From CAXTTV01 sp964247295 (lineage in GTDB: Bacteria > Chloroflexota > Ktedonobacteria > Ktedonobacterales > Ktedonobacteraceae): a stretch of DNA of 6,618 bases. Of this stretch, positions 1 to 5,871 are shown in pieces (within the stretch, counting starts at the first letter, position 1; each line of letters begins with the position of its first letter). Both the position numbers and the translations under genes were made by a program. The notes under the pieces were generated by a model. The model worked only from the letters and a program-made list of their open reading frames with translations, was not told the DNA's origin and made no database searches. The stretch lies in assembly GCA_964247295.1 (NCBI GenBank), contig CAXTTV010000238.1:1-6618 (forward strand). Direction: 5' to 3'.

Positions 1-72
1 GTGCCTTGCTCTCTGCCTAGATCGTTTCGGTTGGAAAAGTGCAATCTTAGTGTAAGTTATAAGGAGATTATA

Positions 73-100
73 TAGACTTTTTTATCACACAATGTATTAT
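73..100 (+). promoter_or_regulatory. weak candidate upstream promoter
   Basis: TAGACT at 73-78 resembles a -35 box (4 of 6) and TATTAT at 95-100 a -10 box (5 of 6), with a 16-base spacer. Transcription would begin near 107 and cover the hairpin and strong Shine-Dalgarno just downstream. The surrounding DNA is AT-rich, so chance matches are likely. The closer promoter at 217-244 is the better candidate for the precursor gene. Confidence 0.2.
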
Positions 101-107
101 TAGCATA

Positions 108-130
108 GGTTCATTGAGAACCAGGAGGTG
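108..130 (+). promoter_or_regulatory. small hairpin abutting a perfect Shine-Dalgarno
   Basis: GGTTC (108-112) and GAACC (118-122) form a perfect 5-bp stem with a 5-base loop. It is followed immediately by AGGAGGTG (123-130), which complements the full anti-Shine-Dalgarno core of 16S rRNA. A second small stem (140-146 with 153-160, one bulged G, 6-base loop) lies just after it. So strong a ribosome site 145 bases before the first recognisable gene is odd. It could serve a leader peptide (see 134-193), be the remnant of a lost gene, or be chance. Confidence 0.3.
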
Positions 131-133
131 TCA

Positions 134-193
134 TTGCCCTTGAGCCAATTGGGGCTGCAACCGTTTCTTACAACAGCTCAACATAGTAAGTAG
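134..193 (+). CDS. possible 19-codon leader peptide
   Basis: This short frame opens with TTG, five bases after GGAGG (124-128), and ends at TAG (191-193). The peptide would read (M)PLSQLGLQPFLTTAQHSK, which I do not recognise. The only support is the very strong Shine-Dalgarno at 123-130. The start codon is weak, the frame is short and there is no similarity evidence. If translated, it could be a regulatory uORF ahead of the precursor gene, but the candidate promoter at 217-244 lies downstream of it and would bypass it. Confidence 0.15.
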   Translation: MPLSQLGLQPFLTTAQHSK

Positions 194-203
194 GAAGTGT
201 CAG

Positions 204-224
204 GTTGTGTACACTTTTGTCAAC
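204..224 (+). promoter_or_regulatory. palindrome near the -35 box, possible operator
   Basis: GTGTACAC at 207-214 is a perfect 8-base palindrome. It lies inside a wider imperfect symmetry bounded by GTTG (204-207) and CAAC (221-224). The segment touches the candidate -35 element at 217-222, a usual position for a repressor or activator site. No regulator gene is present in the window, so the binding protein is unknown. An 8-base palindrome can arise by chance. Confidence 0.25.
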
Positions 225-244
225 GTGAAAGAAATTGGTATGTT
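217..244 (+). promoter_or_regulatory. candidate promoter of the RiPP operon
   Basis: TTGTCA (217-222) matches the -35 consensus at 5 of 6 positions. After a 16-base spacer comes TATGTT (239-244), a 4-of-6 -10 box preceded by TG at 236-237, giving an extended -10 form. Initiation would fall near 250, leaving a 5' untranslated leader of about 25 bases that contains the ribosome site AAGGAG (262-267), seven bases before the precursor ATG. The position is right for the operon, but the call rests on consensus matching only. Confidence 0.4.
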
Positions 245-274
245 CTCTGATGACCAATATAAAGGAGACTTAGG

Positions 275-544
275 ATGAGTTCAAAACTTTTTGCCTTCAA
301 TGTTGCACAAGAAATGACAGCAGGCACAAACAACACTGCGATGACTTACGATGCCGACGAGCAGGTGTGGGTCGGAAATGGAGATGTGACAGCAATCATA
401 GAAGAGGGACAATGTACTTTCACCATTGGTTTCGCCCTTCCCACTTACTGTTACAATCGAGGGCCCGATTTCTGTCAAGAGTCTGAAGAAACAACTATCA
501 TCGTATCCGCCGGATTAGTCTGTGACGTTCCTTCTGGGGCGTAG
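275..544 (+). CDS. RiPP precursor peptide, four cysteines, probable graspetide-type substrate
   Basis: This encodes an 89-residue peptide starting at ATG with a well-spaced AAGGAG ribosome site (262-267). It has no secretion signal and no double-glycine cleavage motif. I infer that it is the precursor from its size, its position first in the operon and the ATP-grasp ligase that follows. The N-terminal part (about 1-40) would be the leader and contains YDADEQVWV (25-33), reminiscent of the Y/D-rich Q-V element in some ATP-grasp-targeted precursors. The likely core (about 43-89) is rich in crosslinkable side chains: Asp65, Glu69, Glu71, Glu72 and Asp84 as possible donors, and Thr48, Thr50, Thr57, Ser70, Thr73, Thr74, Ser78 and Ser87 as possible acceptors. 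It has four cysteines, at 47, 59, 67 and 83. The microviridin leader motif PFFARFLE is absent. I do not recognise the exact family, and the leader/core boundary is unknown. Confidence 0.75.
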   Translation: MSSKLFAFNVAQEMTAGTNNTAMTYDADEQVWVGNGDVTAIIEEGQCTFTIGFALPTYCYNRGPDFCQESEETTIIVSAGLVCDVPSGA

Positions 545-559
545 TCTCTGACTTTTTTT
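543..559 (+). terminator. weak terminator-like element after the precursor gene
   Basis: AGTC (543-546) and GACT (550-553) can pair around a 3-base loop, and seven T residues (553-559) follow. A longer imperfect alternative pairs 517-526, inside the end of the gene, with 544-553, with two mismatches. The T run is convincing but both stems are weak. Partial termination or a 3' end for a short precursor-only mRNA is possible but not shown. Confidence 0.25.
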
Positions 560-622
560 AGAATGACTGGATTTGGAGTCGTCGTCATGTCTGCTGTGTA
601 AGCATTTCAGGCATCTTAACGA

Positions 623-659
623 GTTTCTTTCCTCCTCATCAAAAATGGAGTAGAGAAGC
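623..659 (+). other. intergenic hairpin 1
   Basis: Bases 623-635 can pair with 647-659 over 13 positions, with one C-U mismatch and two G-U pairs, around an 11-base A-rich loop (636-646). No T run follows, so this is not a standard terminator. It is the first of three stems in the 234-base gap between the precursor and ATP-grasp genes, where no gene is evident. A role in mRNA stability, shielding the precursor transcript from 3' decay, is plausible. Confidence 0.4.
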
Positions 660-703
660 GACAACAAATGTAAGCCAACTATTACCTTCATGTATGAAAG
701 AGC

Positions 704-739
704 AAGAGTGCAGGTGATATATCTTTTGCCTGCATTCTT
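704..739 (+). terminator. intergenic hairpin 2, possible partial terminator
   Basis: AAGAGTGCAGG (704-714) pairs with CCTGCATTCTT (729-739) as an 11-bp stem with one G-U pair and a 14-base loop. The sequence that follows, TCCCTTTA, is only moderately T-rich, so termination would be leaky. In RiPP operons a leaky stem between precursor and enzyme genes commonly lets precursor mRNA exceed enzyme mRNA. That role is inferred here from position and shape. Confidence 0.45.
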
Positions 740-753
740 TCCCTTTACGTAAA

Positions 754-772
754 ACCTTTTGTACGAAAGGTG
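754..772 (+). promoter_or_regulatory. hairpin covering the ATP-grasp ribosome site
   Basis: ACCTTT (754-759) is perfectly complementary to AAAGGT (766-771), and an extra T-G pair closes a GTAC loop. The 3' arm is the Shine-Dalgarno AAAGG(TG) for the ATG at 779, so folding would hide the ribosome site. This suggests that translation of the modifying enzyme is held down or controlled. The stem is short, so its stability in the cell is uncertain. Confidence 0.4.
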
Positions 773-778
773 CTTACC

Positions 779-1798
779 ATGAACAAAAAGAAGCACATTT
801 TGATTTTCACCGAAATGGATGATCTTCACACTGATGACATGATCAAGATGCTTAAGAGTATGGGACATGAGGCAATTCGCCTCAACACAAACTTTATCCC
901 ATTATCTACAAGTATGACCTTTGATCTGAAGGATAGCACATGGCAGGGAAATGTTGAGCTATCCATAGGGAGTCGCAGTATTGATGTCGAGGATATCCGC
1001 TCTATCTGGTGGAGACGCCCAGGTCTCTACAGCCTTCCAACCGATCTCTCACTACAAGAGCGCGAATTTGCGCGTATTGAAATCGACGAGGCGCTGAGAG
1101 GTCTTTGGGCGTCTTTAGACTGCTATTGGATAAGCTACCCTGAATATATTCGTCAGGCCAGTTGGAAGATGGAACAACTACAACGCGCATCCCACATAGG
1201 ATTTTCTGTCCCACGAACTCTGGTAACTACCTCCCCAGAAACTGTTCAAAACTTTTATGAAGCATGTAATCGAAAAATCATCTTTAAGGTCCTCTCTGAT
1301 CCGTTCCTGGCAGCTCAAACAGTTCACAGCAGATTTCCTGATCAGCCTCCTCCTGCACTAAGAGGCACATATACCACGATGGTGGGAAAACAGGAACTGG
1401 AGATGCTCGATTCTATTCGTCTGACTCCCTGCCTCTTTCAAGAATATATCCCCAAACAGTTTGAGCTCCGTGTGACGGTAATAGGAGATGAGGTCTTTGC
1501 CGCTGAAATTCATTCTCAGGACCATGAAGCGACGAGCATCGATTGGCGTCATTATGAGATTGATATCCCTTATCGCAAAGCGACCCTTCCTGCTGAAGTT
1601 GCGGAACGATGCCTGGCGCTGACACGCAGTTATCATCTCAACTTTAGTACCATGGATCTGGTCTTTACACCAGATGGCGAGTATGTCTTCATTGAAAATA
1701 ATGCCAATGGTCAATTTATGTTTATTGAAAAACGAGTTCCTGAACTACGCATGACGGCAGCACTCGCTTCATGTCTCATACGCGGTGCGAATAGTTAA
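779..1798 (+). CDS. MvdD-like ATP-grasp RiPP maturase (graspetide synthetase)
   Basis: This 339-residue protein belongs to the MvdC/MvdD-like ATP-grasp peptide ligases, which use ATP to activate Asp/Glu side chains and join them to Ser/Thr or Lys side chains as esters or amides. Landmarks are the N-terminal WWRRP (77-81), KMEQLQRAS (130-138) at the start of the ATP-grasp core, Lys170 in IIFKVL, FQEYIPKQFELRVTVIG (220-236) with Arg231, Asp293 in MDLVF, and the metal-binding strand FIENNANGQF (304-313) with Glu306 and Asn308. The usual Lys, Arg, Asp, Glu and Asn ligands appear intact. A GTG at 770 is in frame but lies within the Shine-Dalgarno AAAGGTG (766-772), so the ATG at 779 is preferred. 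It is the only modifying ligase in the window, so one enzyme would make all crosslinks. The stop codon abuts the next gene. Confidence 0.9.
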   Translation: MNKKKHILIFTEMDDLHTDDMIKMLKSMGHEAIRLNTNFIPLSTSMTFDLKDSTWQGNVELSIGSRSIDVEDIRSIWWRRPGLYSLPTDLSLQEREFARIEIDEALRGLWASLDCYWISYPEYIRQASWKMEQLQRASHIGFSVPRTLVTTSPETVQNFYEACNRKIIFKVLSDPFLAAQTVHSRFPDQPPPALRGTYTTMVGKQELEMLDSIRLTPCLFQEYIPKQFELRVTVIGDEVFAAEIHSQDHEATSIDWRHYEIDIPYRKATLPAEVAERCLALTRSYHLNFSTMDLVFTPDGEYVFIENNANGQFMFIEKRVPELRMTAALASCLIRGANS

Positions 1799-3718
1799 GT
1801 GAGCATGCATATGCGAAAATTCTTTGACGTGGTAGCACAATATGGACGAACTCTACGGTCAATTATTCCGCTCATCTGGAAAGCCAGTCCAACCTTTTTC
1901 CTGGTCCTCTTCTCGTTAACACTCTTAACCGGCTTGTTACCAGCAGCTTCTGTTTTTATTAACGCCGCCCTGCTCGGCCTACTGGTGGATGTGACAAAAC
2001 ATCCAAACGACTTTTCGGATCATATCAGACAATTGCTTTTTCTTCTAGGAGCATTAGGAGGAGTAACTCTGATTAGTCAGGTGCTGACACTGGTACGAGG
2101 AAATGTGCAGCAGTTGTACCAGACGCGTATCGCAAACTATGTACAGCTTTTAATCGCTGAGAAAGCTACTGCAATCGATTTGGAAGCCTTCGAGAATGCA
2201 ACCTTTCATAATCAAATGCGCAATGCGATCGGCGATGCTGCTTCTCGACCTTTGATCATCGTCCAGTCATTAACTGGCCTTGTCGCGATTTTGACCACCT
2301 TTGTGACGCTCGCGGGTATCATTGTGCTCTGGCAGTGGTGGATACTGCCAATTATCTCTCTCGCCTCTCTGGCACAACTCTGGATCTCGACGCGCTTTGG
2401 CAAAGCCCGTGTTGAAATGGTGGCACAACGAGCAGCAACCGAACGCAGAAAACGGTATATGAATACCCTCCTCTCTTCTGAAAGTGATGCAAAGGAGATC
2501 CGCCTGTTTGGATTGCGTTCTTTTTTGTTGGGAAAGTTTCGCTCCTTGTTAGAAATAACGTATGAGCAGGACAAGCAACTGGCAACACGACAGTTGCGTT
2601 CATCGGTCCTGATTGAGCTTCTCCTGGCAGCCGTACAGCCACTCGTGATTGGTTTTACGGCCCTTCAGGTAATCCAGCAGCAGATTCCTATCAGCAGTTT
2701 TAGTCTCTATACTCAATCAATACTCCAATTAACCATTTGTACGCTTGGACTGGTTAGCGCGCTGAGCGGATTGTACGAAAACAATCTGTTTGTCCACTAC
2801 CTGTTTAGCTTTCTCGCCTTACAACCAGAAGTAGAGGCACCTCGTCCGCAATCAAAGAAGTATAAATCACAAATATCCTCCCACCCATGTATAGAATTTA
2901 AAAACGTTTCGTTTCGCTACCCAGGAACTGAACGCTGGATTCTCCACGATATGAGTTGTGTCTTTCAACCAGGCGAATCTATTGCGCTGGTGGGAGAAAA
3001 CGGAGCGGGCAAAACGACGCTGGTAAAGTTAATCACCGGGCTCTATGAACCAACAGAGGGGCAGGTTCTCTTTGACAATATCGATATCAAACACCTGGAT
3101 CGCGATGATCTGCGGAGCTATCTGAGTATCATTTTTCAGGACTATATCATCTATCAGTTCTCTATCGCTGAAAACATTGGAGTTGGGCAGATCCAATGTA
3201 TTGAGGATCGGGCGCGTATCGAAGCAGCAGGAAAACGAAGCGGTCTGGAGCGCCTTATCGGTAAATTGACCGATGGCTATGAAACGAGATTGGGGCGTTC
3301 ATGGGCCGGTGGACATGAATTTTCAGGCGGTCAAAAGCAATTGACGGCTCTCGCTCGGGCATTAATGCGCAATGCGCCCATTCTGATTCTCGATGAACCA
3401 TCCGCTGCGCTGGATATCTACACTGAACAACAGTTTTTTCAGCGATTACTGGAGAATCAACAGGACTACCTACAAACTGTCATCTTTATCTCTCATCGCT
3501 TCACGACTGTTCGACGCGCGGACCGCATCCTGGTTATAGAACAGGGCAAGTTGATTGAACAGGGATCACATGAAGATTTGATGAAACATAATGGACGTTA
3601 TACGGAAATGTTCACGATGCAAGCTGATCTCTACAAAAGTTCTCCGGCGGTAAACGTAGAGGCGATCCCACAAGAAAAAAAGGTATTCGGAAAGAAGAGA
3701 TTGTTGCTTTTTGAATAA
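1799..3718 (+). CDS. ABC exporter (fused membrane and ATPase domains), peptide export
   Basis: This 639-residue half-transporter has an N-terminal membrane domain (about 30-325, with hydrophobic spans near 31-62, 78-97, 152-196, 268-290 and 305-325) and a C-terminal ATPase (about 365-605). The ATPase shows an A-loop aromatic (Tyr374), Walker A GENGAGKT (399-406), Q-loop Gln447, signature FSGGQ (508-512, Phe in place of the common Leu), Walker B ILILDEP (528-534) with catalytic Glu533, and His566. It would act as a homodimer in the cell membrane, presumably exporting the modified peptide. It lacks an N-terminal C39 peptidase domain, so it cannot itself cut a leader. A 30-residue polar and basic tail follows the ATPase. 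The GTG start touches the previous stop without a clear ribosome site. ATGs at 1805 and 1811 are alternatives, and translational coupling is likely. Confidence 0.92.
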   Translation: MSMHMRKFFDVVAQYGRTLRSIIPLIWKASPTFFLVLFSLTLLTGLLPAASVFINAALLGLLVDVTKHPNDFSDHIRQLLFLLGALGGVTLISQVLTLVRGNVQQLYQTRIANYVQLLIAEKATAIDLEAFENATFHNQMRNAIGDAASRPLIIVQSLTGLVAILTTFVTLAGIIVLWQWWILPIISLASLAQLWISTRFGKARVEMVAQRAATERRKRYMNTLLSSESDAKEIRLFGLRSFLLGKFRSLLEITYEQDKQLATRQLRSSVLIELLLAAVQPLVIGFTALQVIQQQIPISSFSLYTQSILQLTICTLGLVSALSGLYENNLFVHYLFSFLALQPEVEAPRPQSKKYKSQISSHPCIEFKNVSFRYPGTERWILHDMSCVFQPGESIALVGENGAGKTTLVKLITGLYEPTEGQVLFDNIDIKHLDRDDLRSYLSIIFQDYIIYQFSIAENIGVGQIQCIEDRARIEAAGKRSGLERLIGKLTDGYETRLGRSWAGGHEFSGGQKQLTALARALMRNAPILILDEPSAALDIYTEQQFFQRLLENQQDYLQTVIFISHRFTTVRRADRILVIEQGKLIEQGSHEDLMKHNGRYTEMFTMQADLYKSSPAVNVEAIPQEKKVFGKKRLLLFE

Positions 3719-3729
3719 GGAGGAGCAAA

Positions 3730-4692
3730 ATGATGGAGGAGAGCAGAAAGACGTTCACTACACTCCTTGAACACCTGTCTGACTTGCAAACAGAACGCGA
3801 TACCCCGATTCTATTTTTTGGAAGTGGTATTGAGGTCAAAACAGTGCCTGTATTATATAAGCTTTTGCAAAAACAAGGGCGCGTGAAAAAACTTGATCTG
3901 GTACTGTCTACAAATGGCGGATCAGTTAACACGGCCCGCCGGCTGGCACTGCTCTTACATGAGTATACCGAGCATTTGACAATCCTCGTACCCCAAAAAG
4001 CGAAATCAGCGGGGACATTGCTCTGTCTGGCCGCCCACCAGATTGGACTTGGACCATTGGCGGAACTTAGTCCTCTCGATCCACAGATTGGCTCAGAAGG
4101 ATTCGCCGGCCCGGCAGCTCCAGGCAAAATATCTGCTGAGGAGATACGTCTCTTTCGACAGATGAGCCAGGAATGGTTTGCGGTGCAGTCGGAAGAGCAT
4201 TCCGCGCAGTTGCTCTCTCTCTTCATGCAGCGTATCTTCCCTACCTCGCTCAGCGCTTTTTACAGATCTGAAAAACTTATGCATCAGATTGCATCTGAAC
4301 TGCTGACCTATCAGTTAAACAAGTCCAGTGAGCATGTACGGCAGCAGATTGTGGACCAATTGATCCACGGCTATTATTCACATGAGTATGCAATTACATA
4401 TAAAGAAGCACAAAAGCTGGGGCTCCAGGTCTATGTTCCGTCCCCTCGTGAGGAAGAACTTTTGTGGAATATTCAGGAAGTATTCCAGCAAATAGTGGAA
4501 CTTGATCTAGAGCAAAAAGAGTTTATTCAAGCTGTGATTGCTAATACCCACTCTCTTGCTCGTGAAGTAAGCTACTCTCTTTCTAACGAATTTAAACCCT
4601 CTACTTCAGTAAGCACTAACACGCCTGGACGGGCAAGGGCCGTGCGCGACATGACCGGGCTTCGTTGGGAAGTTCATGAATGGAGAAAATAA
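3730..4692 (+). CDS. SDH-family Clp-fold serine protease, candidate leader peptidase
   Basis: This 320-residue protein resembles the serine dehydrogenase proteinase (SDH) family, which has the Clp/SppA crotonase-like fold. STNGGSVNTA (60-69) supplies the glycine-rich oxyanion loop. AKSAGTLLCLAA (91-102) carries the probable nucleophile Ser93. ELSPLDPQIG (112-121) matches the family's G/S-P-x-D-P-Q element. SHEYAITYKEAQKLGLQV (217-234) holds His218, a possible catalytic partner. There is no signal peptide or membrane span, so it should be cytoplasmic, unlike SppA. The C-terminal extension (about 285-320) is polar. The start has a strong AAGGAGGAG site (3717-3725) overlapping the previous stop; an ATG at 3733 is equally possible. 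In this operon, with a peptidase-less exporter, leader removal is the obvious guess, though degradation of misprocessed peptide is an alternative. Confidence 0.8.
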   Translation: MMEESRKTFTTLLEHLSDLQTERDTPILFFGSGIEVKTVPVLYKLLQKQGRVKKLDLVLSTNGGSVNTARRLALLLHEYTEHLTILVPQKAKSAGTLLCLAAHQIGLGPLAELSPLDPQIGSEGFAGPAAPGKISAEEIRLFRQMSQEWFAVQSEEHSAQLLSLFMQRIFPTSLSAFYRSEKLMHQIASELLTYQLNKSSEHVRQQIVDQLIHGYYSHEYAITYKEAQKLGLQVYVPSPREEELLWNIQEVFQQIVELDLEQKEFIQAVIANTHSLAREVSYSLSNEFKPSTSVSTNTPGRARAVRDMTGLRWEVHEWRK

Positions 4693-5237
4693 TGTTCGCT
4701 TTCGCCTGTCTCCTCCTTTTCTGTAGAACAACCATTTTTCTTACATTTGCTTTGTCAGCATGGGGAAAATTTCGGAACATGGATACCTTCCGTGATGCAC
4801 TTCAAAGCTTTGATTTGCTCCCCACCCATTGGGTTTCCCTGGCCGCCTGGATATTCCTTATAGGGGAATGTAGTGTCACACTTCTACTGGTTATCGGGGG
4901 AGTTCTGCTTCCTATTGGTTTTGTTATAGCCGCTATACTTCTCGCCCTCTTCACCGGTGCGTTATCTCTGGCTCTGGCGCGCCATCTGAAAGTAAGCTGC
5001 AACTGTTTTAGCAGTAGTCAGAAAACTGTCTCACCATATGATGTTGTAAGAAATAGCGGGCTCATTCTATGCTGCCTATCTGGCCTGTTGGCGGGCTTTT
5101 TTTCGAGCGATTCCCTGTGGACCCTCCCTTTTACAGCTACGTTACTTTTAATAATTATGGCTGCCACAGTCGTAATGTTGCTGCTTAATCTTGCTGATAT
5201 CGTAGAAACTCTGCGTAAGCCGCTTCTTGTTGAATAG
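4692..5237 (+). CDS. MauE/DoxX-like membrane redox protein
   Basis: This integral membrane protein of 181 residues has about five hydrophobic segments (near 4-22, 48-70, 72-97, 119-136 and 143-166). It matches the MauE/DoxX group in the N-terminal FALSAWGKFRN (19-29), acidic Glu59 inside a membrane span, and the Cys pair CNCF (103-106) followed by SPYDVVRNSGLIL (114-126). MauE is known to act in disulfide formation of methylamine dehydrogenase, probably passing electrons between the quinone pool and MauD. By analogy it would reoxidise or reduce the thioredoxin encoded next. An in-frame ATG lies at 4680, but the ATG at 4692 overlaps the protease stop as TAATG and has GGAGA (4682-4686) at proper spacing, so it is preferred. 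Extra cysteines at 6, 11, 60, 127 and 128 lie in membrane segments. Confidence 0.82.
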   Translation: MFAFACLLLFCRTTIFLTFALSAWGKFRNMDTFRDALQSFDLLPTHWVSLAAWIFLIGECSVTLLLVIGGVLLPIGFVIAAILLALFTGALSLALARHLKVSCNCFSSSQKTVSPYDVVRNSGLILCCLSGLLAGFFSSDSLWTLPFTATLLLIIMAATVVMLLLNLADIVETLRKPLLVE

Positions 5238-5246
5238 GAGGAGAGA

Positions 5247-5861
5247 ATGGATATGCAAACGCTTCTGTTTGTAAGTGTAATCGCACTATGGGGAGTTATG
5301 CTTCTCAACCTCGGTCTCACACTTACCTTTGTTCGCTGGATGAGTACTATGCGTGCCATACGCGCAGAACTCAAGCAGCCCGAGCTGGAACTGGGGTCGG
5401 CTGCTCCTGCGTTCAGAGCCACTCAATTAAATGGTCAAAGTTTCACTCTGAAAAACTATGCTGGACGCTCCGTTGTATTTCTCTTTGTCTCGCCCAAATG
5501 TGGACATTGCCGATCCAATATGCCTATGTTTCATAAGCTGGCAGCCTCTGCGAAACAACGAGCTAATGTTGATTTTGTGCTGGTCAGCGACAGTTCTCCA
5601 ACTCCAACACAAACCTGGCTGAATACTATACACGAAGAAGACGGCTTCACAGTCACGTTACCTGTGTTGTCCGCAGATCGGCGAAACTTTCATCTTGTCT
5701 ATAATCCAACGGGCCTGTCTCCCTACTATTGTTTGCTCGACGAGCAACAGATAGTACGAGCGCGCGGTCCTGTTGGCAAAGGCGATTGGCCTGCACTGCA
5801 AAAGCAATGGGAAGCACCTGTTGAACCAAAGCGCTCAATCGTTGACCGCCGTTACGCCTGA
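5247..5861 (+). CDS. MauD/TlpA-like membrane-anchored thiol-disulfide oxidoreductase
   Basis: This 204-residue protein has an N-terminal membrane anchor (about 5-29) and an external thioredoxin-fold domain of the TlpA/AhpC-TSA type (about 47-190). It opens with the family motif LGSAAPAFRATQLNGQ (49-64). The active site is SPKCGHCRSNMP (82-93), with Cys85 and Cys88. Pro159 in GLSPYYCLLD (156-165) is the likely cis-proline, and Cys162 is an additional cysteine near it. Length and layout match MauD. It follows the MauE-like gene by nine bases with AGGAGGAG (5236-5243) as ribosome site, giving the classic MauE-MauD pair but without methylamine dehydrogenase genes. The four-cysteine precursor is the likely client. 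Oxidation, isomerisation or reduction cannot be told apart from sequence. It is the last gene of the operon. Confidence 0.87.
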   Translation: MDMQTLLFVSVIALWGVMLLNLGLTLTFVRWMSTMRAIRAELKQPELELGSAAPAFRATQLNGQSFTLKNYAGRSVVFLFVSPKCGHCRSNMPMFHKLAASAKQRANVDFVLVSDSSPTPTQTWLNTIHEEDGFTVTLPVLSADRRNFHLVYNPTGLSPYYCLLDEQQIVRARGPVGKGDWPALQKQWEAPVEPKRSIVDRRYA

Positions 5862-5871
5862 AGACAATAGA

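Noticed and set aside
1..75. Open frames at the left edge (2-55 and 1-75) that could be the C-terminus of an upstream gene
   Set aside because: Two overlapping frames are open for only 18-24 codons, with no recognisable motif to choose between them. The - strand is open here as well.
770..778. GTG at 770 as the ATP-grasp start
   Set aside because: The GTG is part of the AAAGGTG Shine-Dalgarno that serves the ATG at 779, and nothing upstream of it would act as a ribosome site.
515..868. 117-codon frame on the - strand across the precursor-ligase gap
   Set aside because: It overlaps the start of the well-supported ATP-grasp gene and the end of the precursor gene, has no ribosome site or family signal, and is basic and low in structure, as expected of a shadow frame.
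3612..4226. 204-codon frame on the - strand inside the exporter and protease genes
   Set aside because: It lies antisense to two genes with intact catalytic motifs, and its composition (many Ser, Arg and Cys) is typical of antisense translation.
4680..4691. ATG at 4680 as the MauE-like start
   Set aside because: Its ribosome site is weak, whereas the ATG at 4692 has GGAGA at five bases and a TAATG stop/start overlap typical of coupling.
5247..5861. Reading the thioredoxin-like protein as a cytochrome c maturation or peroxiredoxin enzyme
   Set aside because: No cytochrome or haem genes are nearby, and the CGHC pair, single N-terminal anchor and adjacent MauE-like gene fit MauD better. TlpA-type classification remains compatible.
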